From NCBI RefSeq assembly GCF_028765345.1, contig NZ_JARAJZ010000008.1:162911-226910 (forward strand): 64,000 nucleotides of DNA. The letters are read 5' to 3'. This DNA comes from Sporolactobacillus sp. CQH2019. Its GTDB lineage: Bacteria; Bacillota; Bacilli; Bacillales; Sporolactobacillaceae. Each line of letters starts with the position of its first letter. The stretch's first letter is position 1. Both the position numbers and the translations under genes were made by a program. Positions 9,409 through 18,280 of this stretch are shown in pieces. A model generated the notes under the pieces. The model worked only from the letters and a program-made list of their open reading frames with translations. It was not told the origin of the DNA and did not search any database.

Positions 9409-9546
9409 CTATTTTCCCTTGCGTGCACGATCTTCAAGTTTCGAGACCGGAGCCGCGGACGTATCCGGCGGTCGTCCTGCAGGATTGACGCTGGTTGCTG
9501 TTTTTCCCTTATTTGTCCTGTATTCCTTGTCCCTTGTTTTAGCCAC
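9409..9546 (-). CDS. sspL: Small acid-soluble spore protein, SspL-like
   Basis: A 45-residue basic protein, MAKTRDKEY at the start and SKLEDRARKGK at the end, with a central TATSVNPAG motif. I recall SspL proteins of Bacillus as having a similar plan: a short basic start, a VNPQG-type middle and an LEERAKK-type end. This suggests a minor spore-core protein made in the forespore. GTG at 9546 is preceded on the minus strand by GGGGGGAGGTG 8 bases away; a nearer ATG stops after three codons. A terminator follows directly. A CATAATA box about 50 bases upstream could be a sigma-G -10, but I cannot find a clear -35. The family assignment is by eye and moderate. Confidence 0.65.
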   Translation of the reverse strand: MAKTRDKEYRTNKGKTATSVNPAGRPPDTSAAPVSKLEDRARKGK

Positions 9547-9615
9547 GCATAGCACACCTCCCCCCGGTCATAAGCTGCGCTGCCGGGGTCCGTATTATGC
9601 GTCCGTCCGGACGGG

Positions 9616-10086
9616 TTACAGATACTTGAGCATGTTAACGTCCGTTGCCGCAAAGCCCAGCTTTTGGTAGACATGCATCGCACGTTGATTATGGGCAAAG
9701 ACATGCAGACTCAGTTTCTCCAGGCCGGCCTTTCGGCAATAATCACAAAGCGCATTCAGCGCTGCCTGGCCGAGCCCCTGATTCTGAAAGGTATCGAAGA
9801 TCTCGAAGTCATAAATGAAGGCGTTCCTGTTTGACTCATTCAGATGATAATAAAGCCACAGCCTCCCGATTTTTCTTCCGAAGCCGTCCAGAAAAGTAAA
9901 AAAATGGTTATTGGGTGTGAAGAAACCGCGCGGCAGCAGGCGGTTGAACTCGTCGATCGCGTTATGCGGCGCGTCTTCCGCCGTCCACGCTCCGCTCCGC
10001 TGTTTTTCAACTGCATATTGCTGTACCATCCGGTGCATATAAGGAAGGAAATCCGTTTCTTTCATATCCGTTATTTTTACGATCAC
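9616..10086 (-). CDS. GNAT-family N-acetyltransferase
   Basis: A 156-residue GNAT acetyltransferase that would use acetyl-CoA. The pyrophosphate-binding motif is the QNQGLGQAAL stretch in the middle of the C-terminal half. The YQKLGF element near the C terminus is also typical. The substrate is unknown. It follows the DUF402 gene by 18 bp on the same strand and may be co-transcribed with it. Confidence 0.85.
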   Translation of the reverse strand: MIVKITDMKETDFLPYMHRMVQQYAVEKQRSGAWTAEDAPHNAIDEFNRLLPRGFFTPNNHFFTFLDGFGRKIGRLWLYYHLNESNRNAFIYDFEIFDTFQNQGLGQAALNALCDYCRKAGLEKLSLHVFAHNQRAMHVYQKLGFAATDVNMLKYL

Positions 10087-10104
10087 AGAAAAGCCCCCTG
10101 TCGT

Positions 10105-10656
10105 TCAATCTGTAAATATGCTGCGCAGATCACGGACCAGATTGAGAAAATGATCGGGATTGTTTTTAATAAAGGTCCCGAGACACCGCGCTGTCCGCCA
10201 TGCCAAATCATACATTTCCGGGGTGATGATTCCGGCGTTAAGCGCTTCGTTCAGCTCATCCTCGTCAACCAGATAGAGGTCATGGCTCGGGAAAAGGATG
10301 ATATCCAGGTAAAGATCATCGAACCAGAGAACACCGTCCGGATCACACCCTTCCTGATATGTGACATCAAAGTAACACTGGACCAGCTGTTTTTCCGCGT
10401 TAAACATTGCTGTCAGAACAAAATGTGCCGGAGAGGCGGGAAAAAGCTGCAGCCAGGAAAAGGAGCGGTCCACTGTTTTTGTCCGGATTCCTCCATAGAT
10501 GACCGAAAGAGGAGCTTTGATATCGTCAAAAATAAGCAGTACGGCCTCTCCATGGAACGAAGGCCACATGAACGATTTTCGGGTCATGCGGCTTCCGATG
10601 ATCCGGCGCCATCCCCGCCTGTCGGCATATTTTCTTTTCATTTTATTCAGCTTCAA
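10105..10656 (-). CDS. DUF402 family protein (possible nucleotide phosphatase)
   Basis: A 183-residue cytosolic protein. The middle has the DUF402 signature: CYFDVTYQEG, then WFDDLYLDI with conserved acidic residues, and an acidic DEDEL segment. Members of this family in Gram-positives include nucleoside di- and triphosphatases such as staphylococcal NtdP. The enzymatic role here is inferred from family membership. It is upstream of and close to the GNAT gene on the same strand. Confidence 0.8.
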   Translation of the reverse strand: MKLNKMKRKYADRRGWRRIIGSRMTRKSFMWPSFHGEAVLLIFDDIKAPLSVIYGGIRTKTVDRSFSWLQLFPASPAHFVLTAMFNAEKQLVQCYFDVTYQEGCDPDGVLWFDDLYLDIILFPSHDLYLVDEDELNEALNAGIITPEMYDLAWRTARCLGTFIKNNPDHFLNLVRDLRSIFTD

Positions 10657-10695
10657 AGAATCACCTTCTGTCCCTGCCTATCTATTGTATCGTAA

Positions 10696-11035
10696 CTTAT
10701 CCAAAAAATGGGTAGTCGGATTCCCATTTTCCTGTACTTTTAGAAAGTATTACAGTCAGGCGGAATAAAGTATCGACGGCCGGTTGAGGAAAGTATCTTT
10801 TTCAGAATACGGGAGCTGTATCTGTAAAGAAGGGAGATCGTATCGGACGGCGCTTTATTCAGAATGATACAGAAATAGGATACTGAATTGTGCGGGGGAT
10901 CAGTGCCGGGATCACTATTTTATCCGGTAAAAGAAATGCAGGACATCCCCGAATATCTTTAGCGGAAACATCCTGCCGTATTTAGACTGCTTGAATAACG
11001 CCTGTCAAGCTCGTTGACCGGCCTTCATTGAAAAA
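10696..11035. other. Intergenic stretch without a recognisable gene
   Basis: About 340 bp between the DUF402 gene (minus strand, starting 10656) and the end of the ydjO-like gene. I see no reading frame with a ribosome site, no terminator and no RNA fold I can name. A TCATTGA/TCAATGA inverted repeat at 11025-11046 overlaps the end of the ydjO-like gene. Confidence 0.4.
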
Positions 11036-11218
11036 TCAGTCAATGACCGGAAGCATTCTCGTTTCTTTCTTCATTTCGGAGTGACAGAGCGGACATTTCG
11101 GATGACTGTCAAACGAGAAGGCATCTCTCATCCATCCCGAGCATGATTCATTGGTGCACGTCCAGACAGCCGTTTCTGCTTCAGGAACCGGTTCTTGAGG
11201 GCCTCGATTAAATCCCAT
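11036..11218 (-). CDS. ydjO: YdjO-like small zinc-ribbon protein
   Basis: A 60-residue protein with two cysteine pairs, CTNESC and CPLC, forming a probable zinc ribbon. It contains a TCTNESCSGWMRDAF stretch that closely resembles YdjO, a B. subtilis protein recorded as cold-inducible. ATG 11218 is preceded by AAAGGGGAT on the minus strand. Function is unknown; the small ribbon suggests nucleic-acid or protein binding. Confidence 0.75.
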   Translation of the reverse strand: MGFNRGPQEPVPEAETAVWTCTNESCSGWMRDAFSFDSHPKCPLCHSEMKKETRMLPVID

Positions 11219-11637
11219 GTGTCAAAATCCCCTTTCCTGTTAATCTTATTATTATATCCTATTTAGCCGAATAAATAAACGGAAACGCCCGACCTATTCC
11301 AAGTGCCGCCTGATCTTTCTCCCCCCTGATGCCCGGCATGAAAGGAACATGACGGGAAGAGGAATGCGAAAACGGGAAAAAGCCGGCGGCAATCATTCCT
11401 CTGGAACAGGAGAAGAAACCGGTCGCAAACGGAAACAGGGGTGCGAATAACTGGTGGCTGTATTCACGGGCGGAGCAAACGGCGAAAGCGGCGGTTTTTC
11501 AATGACGGACACGCCGGCTGGGCACGCTTGGGAGGATTTCCTTTTTTACTAAAGCTGTGCTAAAGTATTGATTGGAGGTTTTGCGAAACCGGCCGCAGGA
11601 AGACATGCACGACTCAGTGATGTGGAAGGATTGGATT
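11219..11637. other. Intergenic region upstream of tagGH
   Basis: About 420 bp between the divergent ydjO-like gene and tagG. The sequence is GC-rich from 11330 to 11530 with no convincing gene. It should contain the promoters of both flanking genes; I cannot place them with confidence. The reading frame of tagG extends upstream to TTG 11572, but this part is probably untranslated. Confidence 0.35.
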
Positions 11638-12459
11638 ATGAAATCTGCATGGAAAGTGATTAAAGAGCAGGTCGGCAACTTTTATCTGATCAGACGGCTG
11701 TCGCTCTATGAACTGAAAAGCGAGAACAATAATAATTATTTAGGCATGTTATGGGTGATTCTCAACCCGACGATTCAGATTCTTATTTATTGGCTTGTTT
11801 TCGGCTATATTTTGAGCCGGAATACGAAAATATATATGGGACACGGCATAGAAGTTCCCTATGTTGTCTGGCTGATTTCCGGAATATGTCTTTGGTTTTT
11901 CCTCAATCCAGCCATCATGGAAGGCGGAAGATCCATTTATTCGCGTATCTGGTTCATTGCCAAGATGAATTTTCCGATGAGTACGATTCCGAGCTATGTC
12001 ATTTTTGAAAAGTTTTACCAGCATTTAATGCTAATGGCCATCATCATCGTTATTTTGCAGTTTACAGATTTCAAAATAAGTTTCTATATTATACAATTGC
12101 CCTATTTCATGTTTGCGGCGCTCGCTTTTCTGCTGTCCGCGTCGTTGATTACCTCGACACTGACGACCATTGTCCGTGATTTGCAGCAGGTGCTGATCTC
12201 GCTGATGCGCATGATGATCTATCTGACGCCGTTTCTCTGGGCACCGTCGCGGCTGCCTGTTTTTCTGCAGAACGTGATGCTGCTCAATCCGATGTACTAT
12301 CTTGTTGAGGGGTATCGGGCCTCCCTTCTCGGCATCTCGTGGTACGGCATCGAACACATTAAGTATACGATTTATTTCTGGGCCGTCATTGCTCTGATGT
12401 TCATTTTCGGTTCGGTGATCCATATGAAATTCAGGGATCACTTCGTAGACTATCTGTAA
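11638..12459 (+). CDS. tagG: Teichoic acid ABC transporter, permease TagG
   Basis: An ABC-2 type membrane permease of 273 residues that exports wall teichoic acid across the cytoplasmic membrane with TagH. About six hydrophobic segments are visible. ATG 11638 is chosen because GGAAGGA lies 7 bases upstream and the start MKSAWKVIKEQ aligns with the known TagG start. Upstream in-frame TTG and ATG codons would add a polar extension. It is followed by tagH with a 16-bp gap. Confidence 0.85.
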   Translation: MKSAWKVIKEQVGNFYLIRRLSLYELKSENNNNYLGMLWVILNPTIQILIYWLVFGYILSRNTKIYMGHGIEVPYVVWLISGICLWFFLNPAIMEGGRSIYSRIWFIAKMNFPMSTIPSYVIFEKFYQHLMLMAIIIVILQFTDFKISFYIIQLPYFMFAALAFLLSASLITSTLTTIVRDLQQVLISLMRMMIYLTPFLWAPSRLPVFLQNVMLLNPMYYLVEGYRASLLGISWYGIEHIKYTIYFWAVIALMFIFGSVIHMKFRDHFVDYL

Positions 12460-12475
12460 GGTGGACAGGTTCATT

Positions 12476-13270
12476 ATGGGAAAATCGGTTATCGTGAGTC
12501 ACGTCACGAAAAAATATAAGATGTACACTAAAAATTCTGAGAAAATCCTTGATCTTATTTCTCCGAAGAGCTACGGCAAGTCGTTTTACGCGCTTCGGGA
12601 TATCAGTTTTGAGGCGGAAAAAGGCGATGTCATCGGCATTATCGGTGTCAACGGCTCCGGTAAATCAACGCTGTCGAACATTATTGCCGGCGTTGTTCCG
12701 CCGACATCGGGCACGGTCACCGTCAAGGGCGAAACGGCACTGATTGCGATTGCTTCCGGTCTGAAGGGTGAATTGACCGGAAAAGAAAATATTGAGCTGA
12801 AATGTCTAATGCTCGGCTTCAATAAAAATGAAATCAAAGAGCTGACACCTGACATTATTGAATTTGCCGATATCGGCGATTTTATCGATCAGCCGGTCAA
12901 AACATACTCAAGCGGGATGCGGTCGAGACTCGGTTTTGCCATCTCGATCCATATTGATCCCGATATTCTGATTATTGATGAGGCGCTTTCCGTGGGGGAT
13001 CAGACCTTTGCCGAAAAATGTCTGGATAAAATGAATGAGTTCAAAGAAAGCGGGAAGACGATCTTCTTTATCAGCCACTCGATCGGTCAGATGAAGCAGT
13101 TTTGTGAAAAGGCGCTGTGGATTCAGTACGGACGCGTTGACGATTACGGACGGATGAAGGACGTCATGCCCAAATACGAAGCGTTTATTAAGGACTTCAA
13201 GAAAATGACGCGGCAGGAACAAACGGATTTTCAGGAGAAAGTCAGGCGGAGCCGCATGGTCAATGCTTGA
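12476..13270 (+). CDS. tagH: Teichoic acid ABC transporter, ATP-binding protein TagH (short form)
   Basis: ATPase partner of TagG, 264 residues. Walker A is GVNGSGKST, the signature motif is YSSGMRSR, Walker B is ILIIDEAL and the switch His is in FFISHS. ATG 12476 is preferred; an in-frame GTG at 12461 would add five residues. B. subtilis TagH is roughly twice as long, with an extra C-terminal extracytoplasmic part; that part is absent here and the protein ends soon after the nucleotide-binding domain. Similar O-antigen exporters exist, but the TagG-type partner supports teichoic acid. Confidence 0.85.
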   Translation: MGKSVIVSHVTKKYKMYTKNSEKILDLISPKSYGKSFYALRDISFEAEKGDVIGIIGVNGSGKSTLSNIIAGVVPPTSGTVTVKGETALIAIASGLKGELTGKENIELKCLMLGFNKNEIKELTPDIIEFADIGDFIDQPVKTYSSGMRSRLGFAISIHIDPDILIIDEALSVGDQTFAEKCLDKMNEFKESGKTIFFISHSIGQMKQFCEKALWIQYGRVDDYGRMKDVMPKYEAFIKDFKKMTRQEQTDFQEKVRRSRMVNA

Positions 13271-13362
13271 TGCGTCGTGAGAGGCGCGTGTTGCTTTTCG
13301 CAGGCAGCCGGTCTCCGTTCCGTATCGTACGGATCGGAGCGGAAACATCTGCCCTATGAAAA

Positions 13363-13391
13363 AATCCCGCTCACAGGAGCGGGATGATACA
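13363..13391 (-). terminator. Terminator-like hairpin with T run on the minus strand
   Basis: ATCCCGCTC pairs perfectly with GAGCGGGAT around ACAG. On the minus strand the stem is followed by six T, while the plus strand has no T run. The upstream minus-strand region holds no clear gene, so it may end an unannotated transcript or act weakly for tagH. Confidence 0.6.
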
Positions 13392-13831
13392 TAAAGTGTA
13401 TTGGGGTTAGGGTTAGTAATCATATAGCCGTTTTTCGGCAATCCGAAACCTCATTTCTGATTTTTTATAAGAAGCGCTTTTTTTTCGCTGAAATTGCATA
13501 CTTTTCCGTATATTTGATATATAATATATATATTAGTATTTAAATTTGTGAAAATAAGTACATTCTTGATTTCAGATAAAAAGTATCCGAATCCATGTGG
13601 CAAGGTCTGCGTCCGGCGGTGTTCCGTTTAAAGAGAACAGATGCTTTCAAAGATACGGAGACGCTGAAATTTTTTGGAATTGCGTTTTGGCAATCAGCCG
13701 GGTTTTAGATAGGCATGGACGGAAATGATATCGGGAAAGGCCGAGACGGCGTTCTGATAATATGGAAGGAGTGAAGGGTGCGCGTCGGATCTTTTTGAAA
13801 ACGGTTACTTATCCGGCGGCCCGATCAGAGG
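13392..13831. other. AT-rich intergenic region
   Basis: About 440 bp between tagH and the FbpA-like gene. Bases 13460-13600 are very AT-rich with a run of alternating TA around 13520. A GCCG/CGGC hairpin lies near 13426-13438. No reading frame with a ribosome site is seen on either strand. It may hold promoters for both directions. Confidence 0.4.
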
Positions 13832-14008
13832 ATGAATAATGTTAATTTATTAAGAACCGCAGTGGAAAATCGGAAAAAATATCTGATTGAAATGCTGAAG
13901 GAAAACAGAGTGACCAGCGATCCGGGCAGCTTGAACAGATGGACGCTGTCTGAGCTTGAAAATGAATGGAAACGCTATCAGAAATGGCAGAAAAGGAATA
14001 TCGGATAA
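13832..14008 (+). CDS. Small basic protein, FbpA-like
   Basis: A 58-residue protein beginning MNNVNLLRTAVENRKKYLIE and containing WTLSELENEW. The pattern (a charged helix with RKKYLI, then L-TLSELE-E) resembles the Fur-regulated basic protein FbpA family of Bacillus, small helpers in iron sparing. An in-frame stop at 13796 fixes ATG 13832 as the first possible ATG. The ribosome site is weak, because GAGG abuts the ATG. No Fur box was identified, so the iron link is only by resemblance. Confidence 0.5.
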   Translation: MNNVNLLRTAVENRKKYLIEMLKENRVTSDPGSLNRWTLSELENEWKRYQKWQKRNIG

Positions 14009-14173
14009 GTGCAGCGCGCGAAAACGGACAAAAGCGGAGAAGTATGCGAAAAAACGTGGTACAATAATGAGCAACGGGCGCCTTATCCATGAGCAAAAAG
14101 CGGGCGAAAATTGCCGAAATAAAAAGAGCCGGCGGAGCGGAAAGACGCTGAAAAACCGGGGAGACGATTTTTT

Positions 14174-14698
14174 TTGGCTGCGATTAAAACATTTGAGGAT
14201 TTTTACGGAAACAGGGTCAGTCTTGCTGTTGCCGATTTTCCGTTTTCCGATCGGCCGAAGCACGTCTGGGTCATCTGCCGTTTTCATGAACAATGGCTGC
14301 TCACGCTGCATTTGCGCCGGGGCCTCGAATTCCCGGGCGGTAAAGTGGAGAAGGGTGAAAATGCCGACGATGCTGCGCGCAGGGAAGTCGATGAAGAGAC
14401 GGGGGCGCATATCGGCCGCCTGTTTCCAGTCGGCCAGTATCGTGTCGACGGAAAAACCGATTCCATCGTTAAGAATATTTATTATGGCGAGATCGATCGG
14501 ATCGAACTGAAAAAAAGCTATCTGGAAACCGGAGGTCCGCGATTTATCAGCAGGCTGCCCGATTCGATTGCGACGGACGGAAGATACAGTTTTTTGATGA
14601 AAGACCGCGTGCTTTCCGAATCAATGAAGGCGATCGCTGCCGGGAAATTCGGCGGCCGCCGGGTTCTTCATGTGCATCGGGATGCATTTGATGATTAA
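14174..14698 (+). CDS. ytkD: Nudix hydrolase YtkD (8-oxo-dGTP/nucleoside triphosphatase)
   Basis: A 174-residue Nudix enzyme. The Nudix box runs from GGKVEKGENADDAARREVDE to the following ETG. The segment KHVWVICRF before it and VKNIYY after it match YtkD, a B. subtilis nucleoside triphosphate pyrophosphatase described as removing oxidised guanine nucleotides. The start is TTG 14174, with GGGGAGA about 9 bases upstream. The 165 bp between the FbpA-like gene and this one show nothing else. A bidirectional terminator separates it from pckA. Confidence 0.88.
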   Translation: MAAIKTFEDFYGNRVSLAVADFPFSDRPKHVWVICRFHEQWLLTLHLRRGLEFPGGKVEKGENADDAARREVDEETGAHIGRLFPVGQYRVDGKTDSIVKNIYYGEIDRIELKKSYLETGGPRFISRLPDSIATDGRYSFLMKDRVLSESMKAIAAGKFGGRRVLHVHRDAFDD

Positions 14699-14739
14699 AA
14701 AAAGGCATCGCCCTCGAAAATAAAGGGCAATGCCTTTTT
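14698..14739. terminator. Bidirectional terminator between ytkD and pckA
   Basis: AAAAGGCATCGCCCT pairs with AGGGCAATGCCTTTT, with one C-A mismatch. A and T runs flank it. The flanking genes converge. Confidence 0.85.
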
Positions 14740-14754
14740 GATTGTTCACATTTA

Positions 14755-16338
14755 TTATTCAGCCAGCGGCCCTGCAGAGCGGATCGCTTCGGATGCTTCA
14801 GGAAAACTGCCGAAGTTGTTTTTGAATTTTTTGGCAAGCTGCCGGGCGCTTTTATCGTATGCATCCCGGTCGGACCACGTCTCCCACGGCAGCAGGACTT
14901 TGTCGGGAACGCCGGGGCATTTTTTCGGAATGTGCAGGCCGAAAATCGGATCCGTGACCGTTTCCGTATCGGAAAATTTGCCTTCAAGCGCAGCCTGGAT
15001 CATCAATCGAGTATAGGAGAGCTGCATTCTTTTTCCGACGCCGTACGGTCCGCCCGTCCAGCCTGTGTTGACCAAATAGGCAGCCGCGTGATGCTTTTTG
15101 ATTCTTGCACCCAGCAGTTCGGCGTAGGTCGATGCCGGAAGCGGCATAAACGGTGCTCCGAAGCAGGTTGAAAAGGTAGCCTCCGGATCGGTCACGCCTC
15201 TTTCGGTTCCGGCCAGCTTACTTGTGTATCCCGACAGGAATTGGTACATAGCCTGTTCCGGCGTCAGCAGGCTGATCGGCGGCAGCACGCCGAATGCATC
15301 CGCCGTCAGGAAGATGATGGCATTCGGGTGTCCGCCGACGCTCGGAATCAATGCGTTCGGGACATTTTCAAGTGAGTAGGCAGCACGCGTGTTCTCTGTC
15401 AGAGAACCGTTGTCATAATCCGGTTTGCGGTCATCATGATGGATGACAACGTTTTCGAGAACAGTGGCAAATTGAATGCTGTTGTAAATCTGCGGCTCTT
15501 TTTCTTTTGAAAGCCGGATTGTTTTTGCGTAGCAGCCACCCTCGATGTTGAACACACCCTGATCCGACCAGCCGTGTTCATCATCGCCGATTAAATCACG
15601 GTCGGGAACATTTGATAAAGTCGTTTTTCCTGTGCCGGAAAGGCCGAAGAATAAAGCGACTTTTCCGTTCTTTCCCTGGTTTGCCGAGCAGTGCATCGAC
15701 ATAACTTGTTTCTGCGGAAGCAGATAGTTCATCACTGTAAAGATCGACTTCTTGATCTCGCCACCGTATTCGGTGCCGCCGATCAAAACGATGCGATGCG
15801 TGAAGGAAATAATGATAAATGCTTCCGAACGGGTACCGTCAATCGCCGGATCTGCTTTGAATCCGGGGGCGGAAAGAACGGTGAAATCGGCACTGTGGCT
15901 CTTCAGTTCATCCGGAGTCGGGCAAATGAACAGCTGACGGCAGAACAGATTCTGCCAGGCGTATTCATTGACCACCTGAATGGAGAGACGATGATTCGGA
16001 TCGGCTCCGGCAAAACCCTGAAAAACAAAACGATCCTGCTGATCGTTCAAGTAGCGAACGACTTTCTGATAAAGCTTAACGAAAACAGATTCACCGATCG
16101 CCTGGTTTCGATTCCAGTCAATCCGATTTTCTGTTGTTTCATCTTTTACAAAGAATTTGTCTTTGGGGGACCGTCCTGTATATTTTCCGGTCGTCACGGC
16201 CAGTGCCCCCTTGTCCGTTAAAGCGCCTTCATTTTTAGCGAGCGCTTTCTCAACAAGTTCTGCAGAAGACAGATTCACAAAGGTATTTTTCGCTTTGAAC
16301 AGTTCAGAGATGAGCGTATTGGAAACCGTCACATTCAT
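14755..16338 (-). CDS. pckA: Phosphoenolpyruvate carboxykinase (ATP)
   Basis: Converts oxaloacetate and ATP to phosphoenolpyruvate, CO2 and ADP, the entry step of gluconeogenesis; 527 residues, the usual length. The kinase-1a P-loop [11 protein letters not shown] and the metal/ATP site [12 protein letters not shown] follow each other in the middle. ATG 16338 has GGAAGGGATG upstream. It is divergent from metK, as in B. subtilis. In relatives it is repressed by glucose through CcpN or CcpA; no operator was identified here. Confidence 0.97.
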   Translation of the reverse strand: MNVTVSNTLISELFKAKNTFVNLSSAELVEKALAKNEGALTDKGALAVTTGKYTGRSPKDKFFVKDETTENRIDWNRNQAIGESVFVKLYQKVVRYLNDQQDRFVFQGFAGADPNHRLSIQVVNEYAWQNLFCRQLFICPTPDELKSHSADFTVLSAPGFKADPAIDGTRSEAFIIISFTHRIVLIGGTEYGGEIKKSIFTVMNYLLPQKQVMSMHCSANQGKNGKVALFFGLSGTGKTTLSNVPDRDLIGDDEHGWSDQGVFNIEGGCYAKTIRLSKEKEPQIYNSIQFATVLENVVIHHDDRKPDYDNGSLTENTRAAYSLENVPNALIPSVGGHPNAIIFLTADAFGVLPPISLLTPEQAMYQFLSGYTSKLAGTERGVTDPEATFSTCFGAPFMPLPASTYAELLGARIKKHHAAAYLVNTGWTGGPYGVGKRMQLSYTRLMIQAALEGKFSDTETVTDPIFGLHIPKKCPGVPDKVLLPWETWSDRDAYDKSARQLAKKFKNNFGSFPEASEAIRSAGPLAE

Positions 16339-16504
16339 ATTAACATCCCTTCCTCATTTTATAGCCATCATACTTTCGACACCTAAAGTATAGCACACTT
16401 AAAAAGTGAACCATAATTATTTCGGAAAAATTGCCGGAATCTCCTGCACGCACCGGCATAATGGTATGGCTCAAAACCGCCCTTTAAGAGGCGGCGGAAT
16501 TTCA

Positions 16505-16533
16505 TTGACAGTGGTAATTCCCTGCGTTATTAT
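16505..16533 (+). promoter_or_regulatory. metK promoter
   Basis: TTGACA at 16505-16510, a 17-bp spacer and TATTAT at 16528-16533. It ends 20 bp before the riboswitch aptamer, as expected for an S-box transcript. Confidence 0.8.
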
Positions 16534-16550
16534 GGGAATTATAATATGGC

Positions 16551-16709
16551 TGCTCTTATTCCGAGTAGGTGGAGGGACAGGCCCGGTGAAGCCCGGCAAC
16601 CGGCCGCTTGCGGTACGGTGCTAACCTGCAGGAGAAATTTTCTTCTGATTAATAAGAGATGCGTGATAAGAAACGGCCTAATCCTTTACACAAGGGAACG
16701 GGCCTTTTT
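16551..16709 (+). promoter_or_regulatory. SAM-I (S-box) riboswitch with terminator
   Basis: The aptamer starts with CTCTTATT (16553) and closes with AATAAGAG (16651). Conserved S-box segments are present: AGGTGGAGGGAC, GATGAAGCCCGGCAACC in the form GGTGAAGCCCGGCAACC, and GGTGCTAACCTGCAGG. A terminator hairpin follows (GGCCTAATCCTTT with AAGGGAACGGGCC, then TTTTT). SAM binding should stop transcription before metK, so the enzyme's product limits its own synthesis. Confidence 0.95.
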
Positions 16710-16791
16710 CATGCCTTATTAAAAGAAAAGTCACGGATCGGGTACCGTTATAACTATTTTGTATATAATGTTTGAAAGGCAGGGAAGGAAA

Positions 16792-18018
16792 ATGAAGAAA
16801 AAGTATTCAAGAAGACTGTTCACGTCGGAATCGGTGACGGAAGGCCATCCTGATAAAATCTGCGACCAAATATCAGATGCGATTCTTGATGAGATTCTGA
16901 AAGGGGATCCCAACGCGCGCGTGGCCTGCGAAACGGCCGTAAACACCGGCCTCGTTCTTGTCACGGGAGAAATATCGACATCGACTTATGTCGATATACC
17001 GAAAGTGGTGCGCCGGACGATCAGGGACATCGGCTATGACGACGGCAAATACGGATTCGATGCTTCGAACTGTGCGATTCTGACATCGATCGAGGAGCAG
17101 TCGGCGGATATTGCCCAGGGCGTGAACCAGGCGCTTGAAGCGCGTGAGGGGAAAATGACGGATGACCAGATAGAGGCGATCGGAGCCGGCGACCAGGGAC
17201 TGATGTTCGGCTTTGCGGTTAACGAAACACCCGAGCTGATGCCGATGCCGATTTCACTCGCGCATAAACTGGCCAAACGCCTGGCCGACGTCAGAAAAAG
17301 CCGCGAACTGACATACCTGAGGCCGGACGGTAAGACGCAGGTAACGGTAGAGTATGATGAAGAGGGCCGTCCGGCGCGTATTGACACGATTGTCGTTTCG
17401 GCACAGCACGATCCGGATGTGGCTGAAGCCAGAATCAAAAGGGATCTGCTTGATCATGTGATCTATCCGACACTGCCGCAGGACCTGATCGACAGTAAAA
17501 CCAAATTCTTCATTAATCCGACAGGACGTTTTGTCATCGGAGGGCCGCAGGGCGATGCGGGCCTGACGGGGCGCAAAATCATTGTCGATACTTATGGCGG
17601 ATATGCCCATCACGGCGGCGGCGCGTTTTCGGGCAAAGACGCAACGAAAGTCGACCGTTCGGCATCCTATGCCGCGCGTTACGTGGCCAAGAATATTGTT
17701 GCGGCAGGCCTTGCCGATAAATGCGAGGTTCAGTTTGCCTATGCGATCGGTGTGGCTCAGCCTGTTTCGATTTCCGTCGATACATTCGGGACAGGGAAGG
17801 CGGCGGAAGAACGGCTGGTAGAACTGATCCGCGACAATTTCGATCTGCGTCCGGCGGGTATTATCAGAATGCTTGATCTGCGCCGGCCGATTTATCTTCA
17901 GACAGCAGCGTATGGCCATTTCGGACGGACCGATATTGATCTTCCGTGGGAAAGAACGGATAAGGCCGAATTGCTGAAGCAGCAGGTTCTGGCGGGTTCC
18001 TCGGCATCCGAAAAATAA
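16792..18018 (+). CDS. metK: S-adenosylmethionine synthetase MetK
   Basis: Makes SAM from methionine and ATP in the cytosol; 408 residues. The methionine/ATP motif near the start is [13 protein letters not shown]. The central [10 protein letters not shown] hexapeptide-type motif and the [14 protein letters not shown] loop are intact. ATG 16792 is used because AGGGAAGGA precedes it; an in-frame ATG at 16768 would add eight residues. It is controlled by the riboswitch upstream, and a terminator follows. Confidence 0.97.
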   Translation: MKKKYSRRLFTSESVTEGHPDKICDQISDAILDEILKGDPNARVACETAVNTGLVLVTGEISTSTYVDIPKVVRRTIRDIGYDDGKYGFDASNCAILTSIEEQSADIAQGVNQALEAREGKMTDDQIEAIGAGDQGLMFGFAVNETPELMPMPISLAHKLAKRLADVRKSRELTYLRPDGKTQVTVEYDEEGRPARIDTIVVSAQHDPDVAEARIKRDLLDHVIYPTLPQDLIDSKTKFFINPTGRFVIGGPQGDAGLTGRKIIVDTYGGYAHHGGGAFSGKDATKVDRSASYAARYVAKNIVAAGLADKCEVQFAYAIGVAQPVSISVDTFGTGKAAEERLVELIRDNFDLRPAGIIRMLDLRRPIYLQTAAYGHFGRTDIDLPWERTDKAELLKQQVLAGSSASEK

Positions 18019-18029
18019 AAACCATGATT

Positions 18030-18074
18030 AAAGCCGTTTTCCGTTGGGCTTGAGAGCGGAAAACGGCTTTTTAA
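18030..18074 (+). terminator. Terminator after metK
   Basis: AAAGCCGTTTTCCG pairs with CGGAAAACGGCTTT, followed by TT and an AT-rich tail. It lies 11 bp after the metK stop. Confidence 0.88.
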
Positions 18075-18280
18075 ATGATTCGGGAAAATTGAAGCCGGGC
18101 GTACGACAAGAAACGAAAATTTTTTCGATAATAGTGTATTATAATAAAAAGGGGATTGAGCCGGGCCGTATCGCTAAAATAATTTTTTAGACGGATTCGA
18201 CGGCGCGGAGACGAAAACTATTTCATAGTGTAGACGGTTCAGAGAAAGACAAATTAAGACGGGCAAAGGAGGTATTCTTC

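Noticed and set aside
11572-11637. Upstream extension of tagG from TTG 11572
   Set aside because: The internal ATG 11638 has a proper Shine-Dalgarno and matches the family start. The extension is polar and unconserved in type.
13405-13420. Telomere-like GGGTTAGGGTTAG sequence
   Set aside because: Only two copies, in a bacterial intergenic region; chance.
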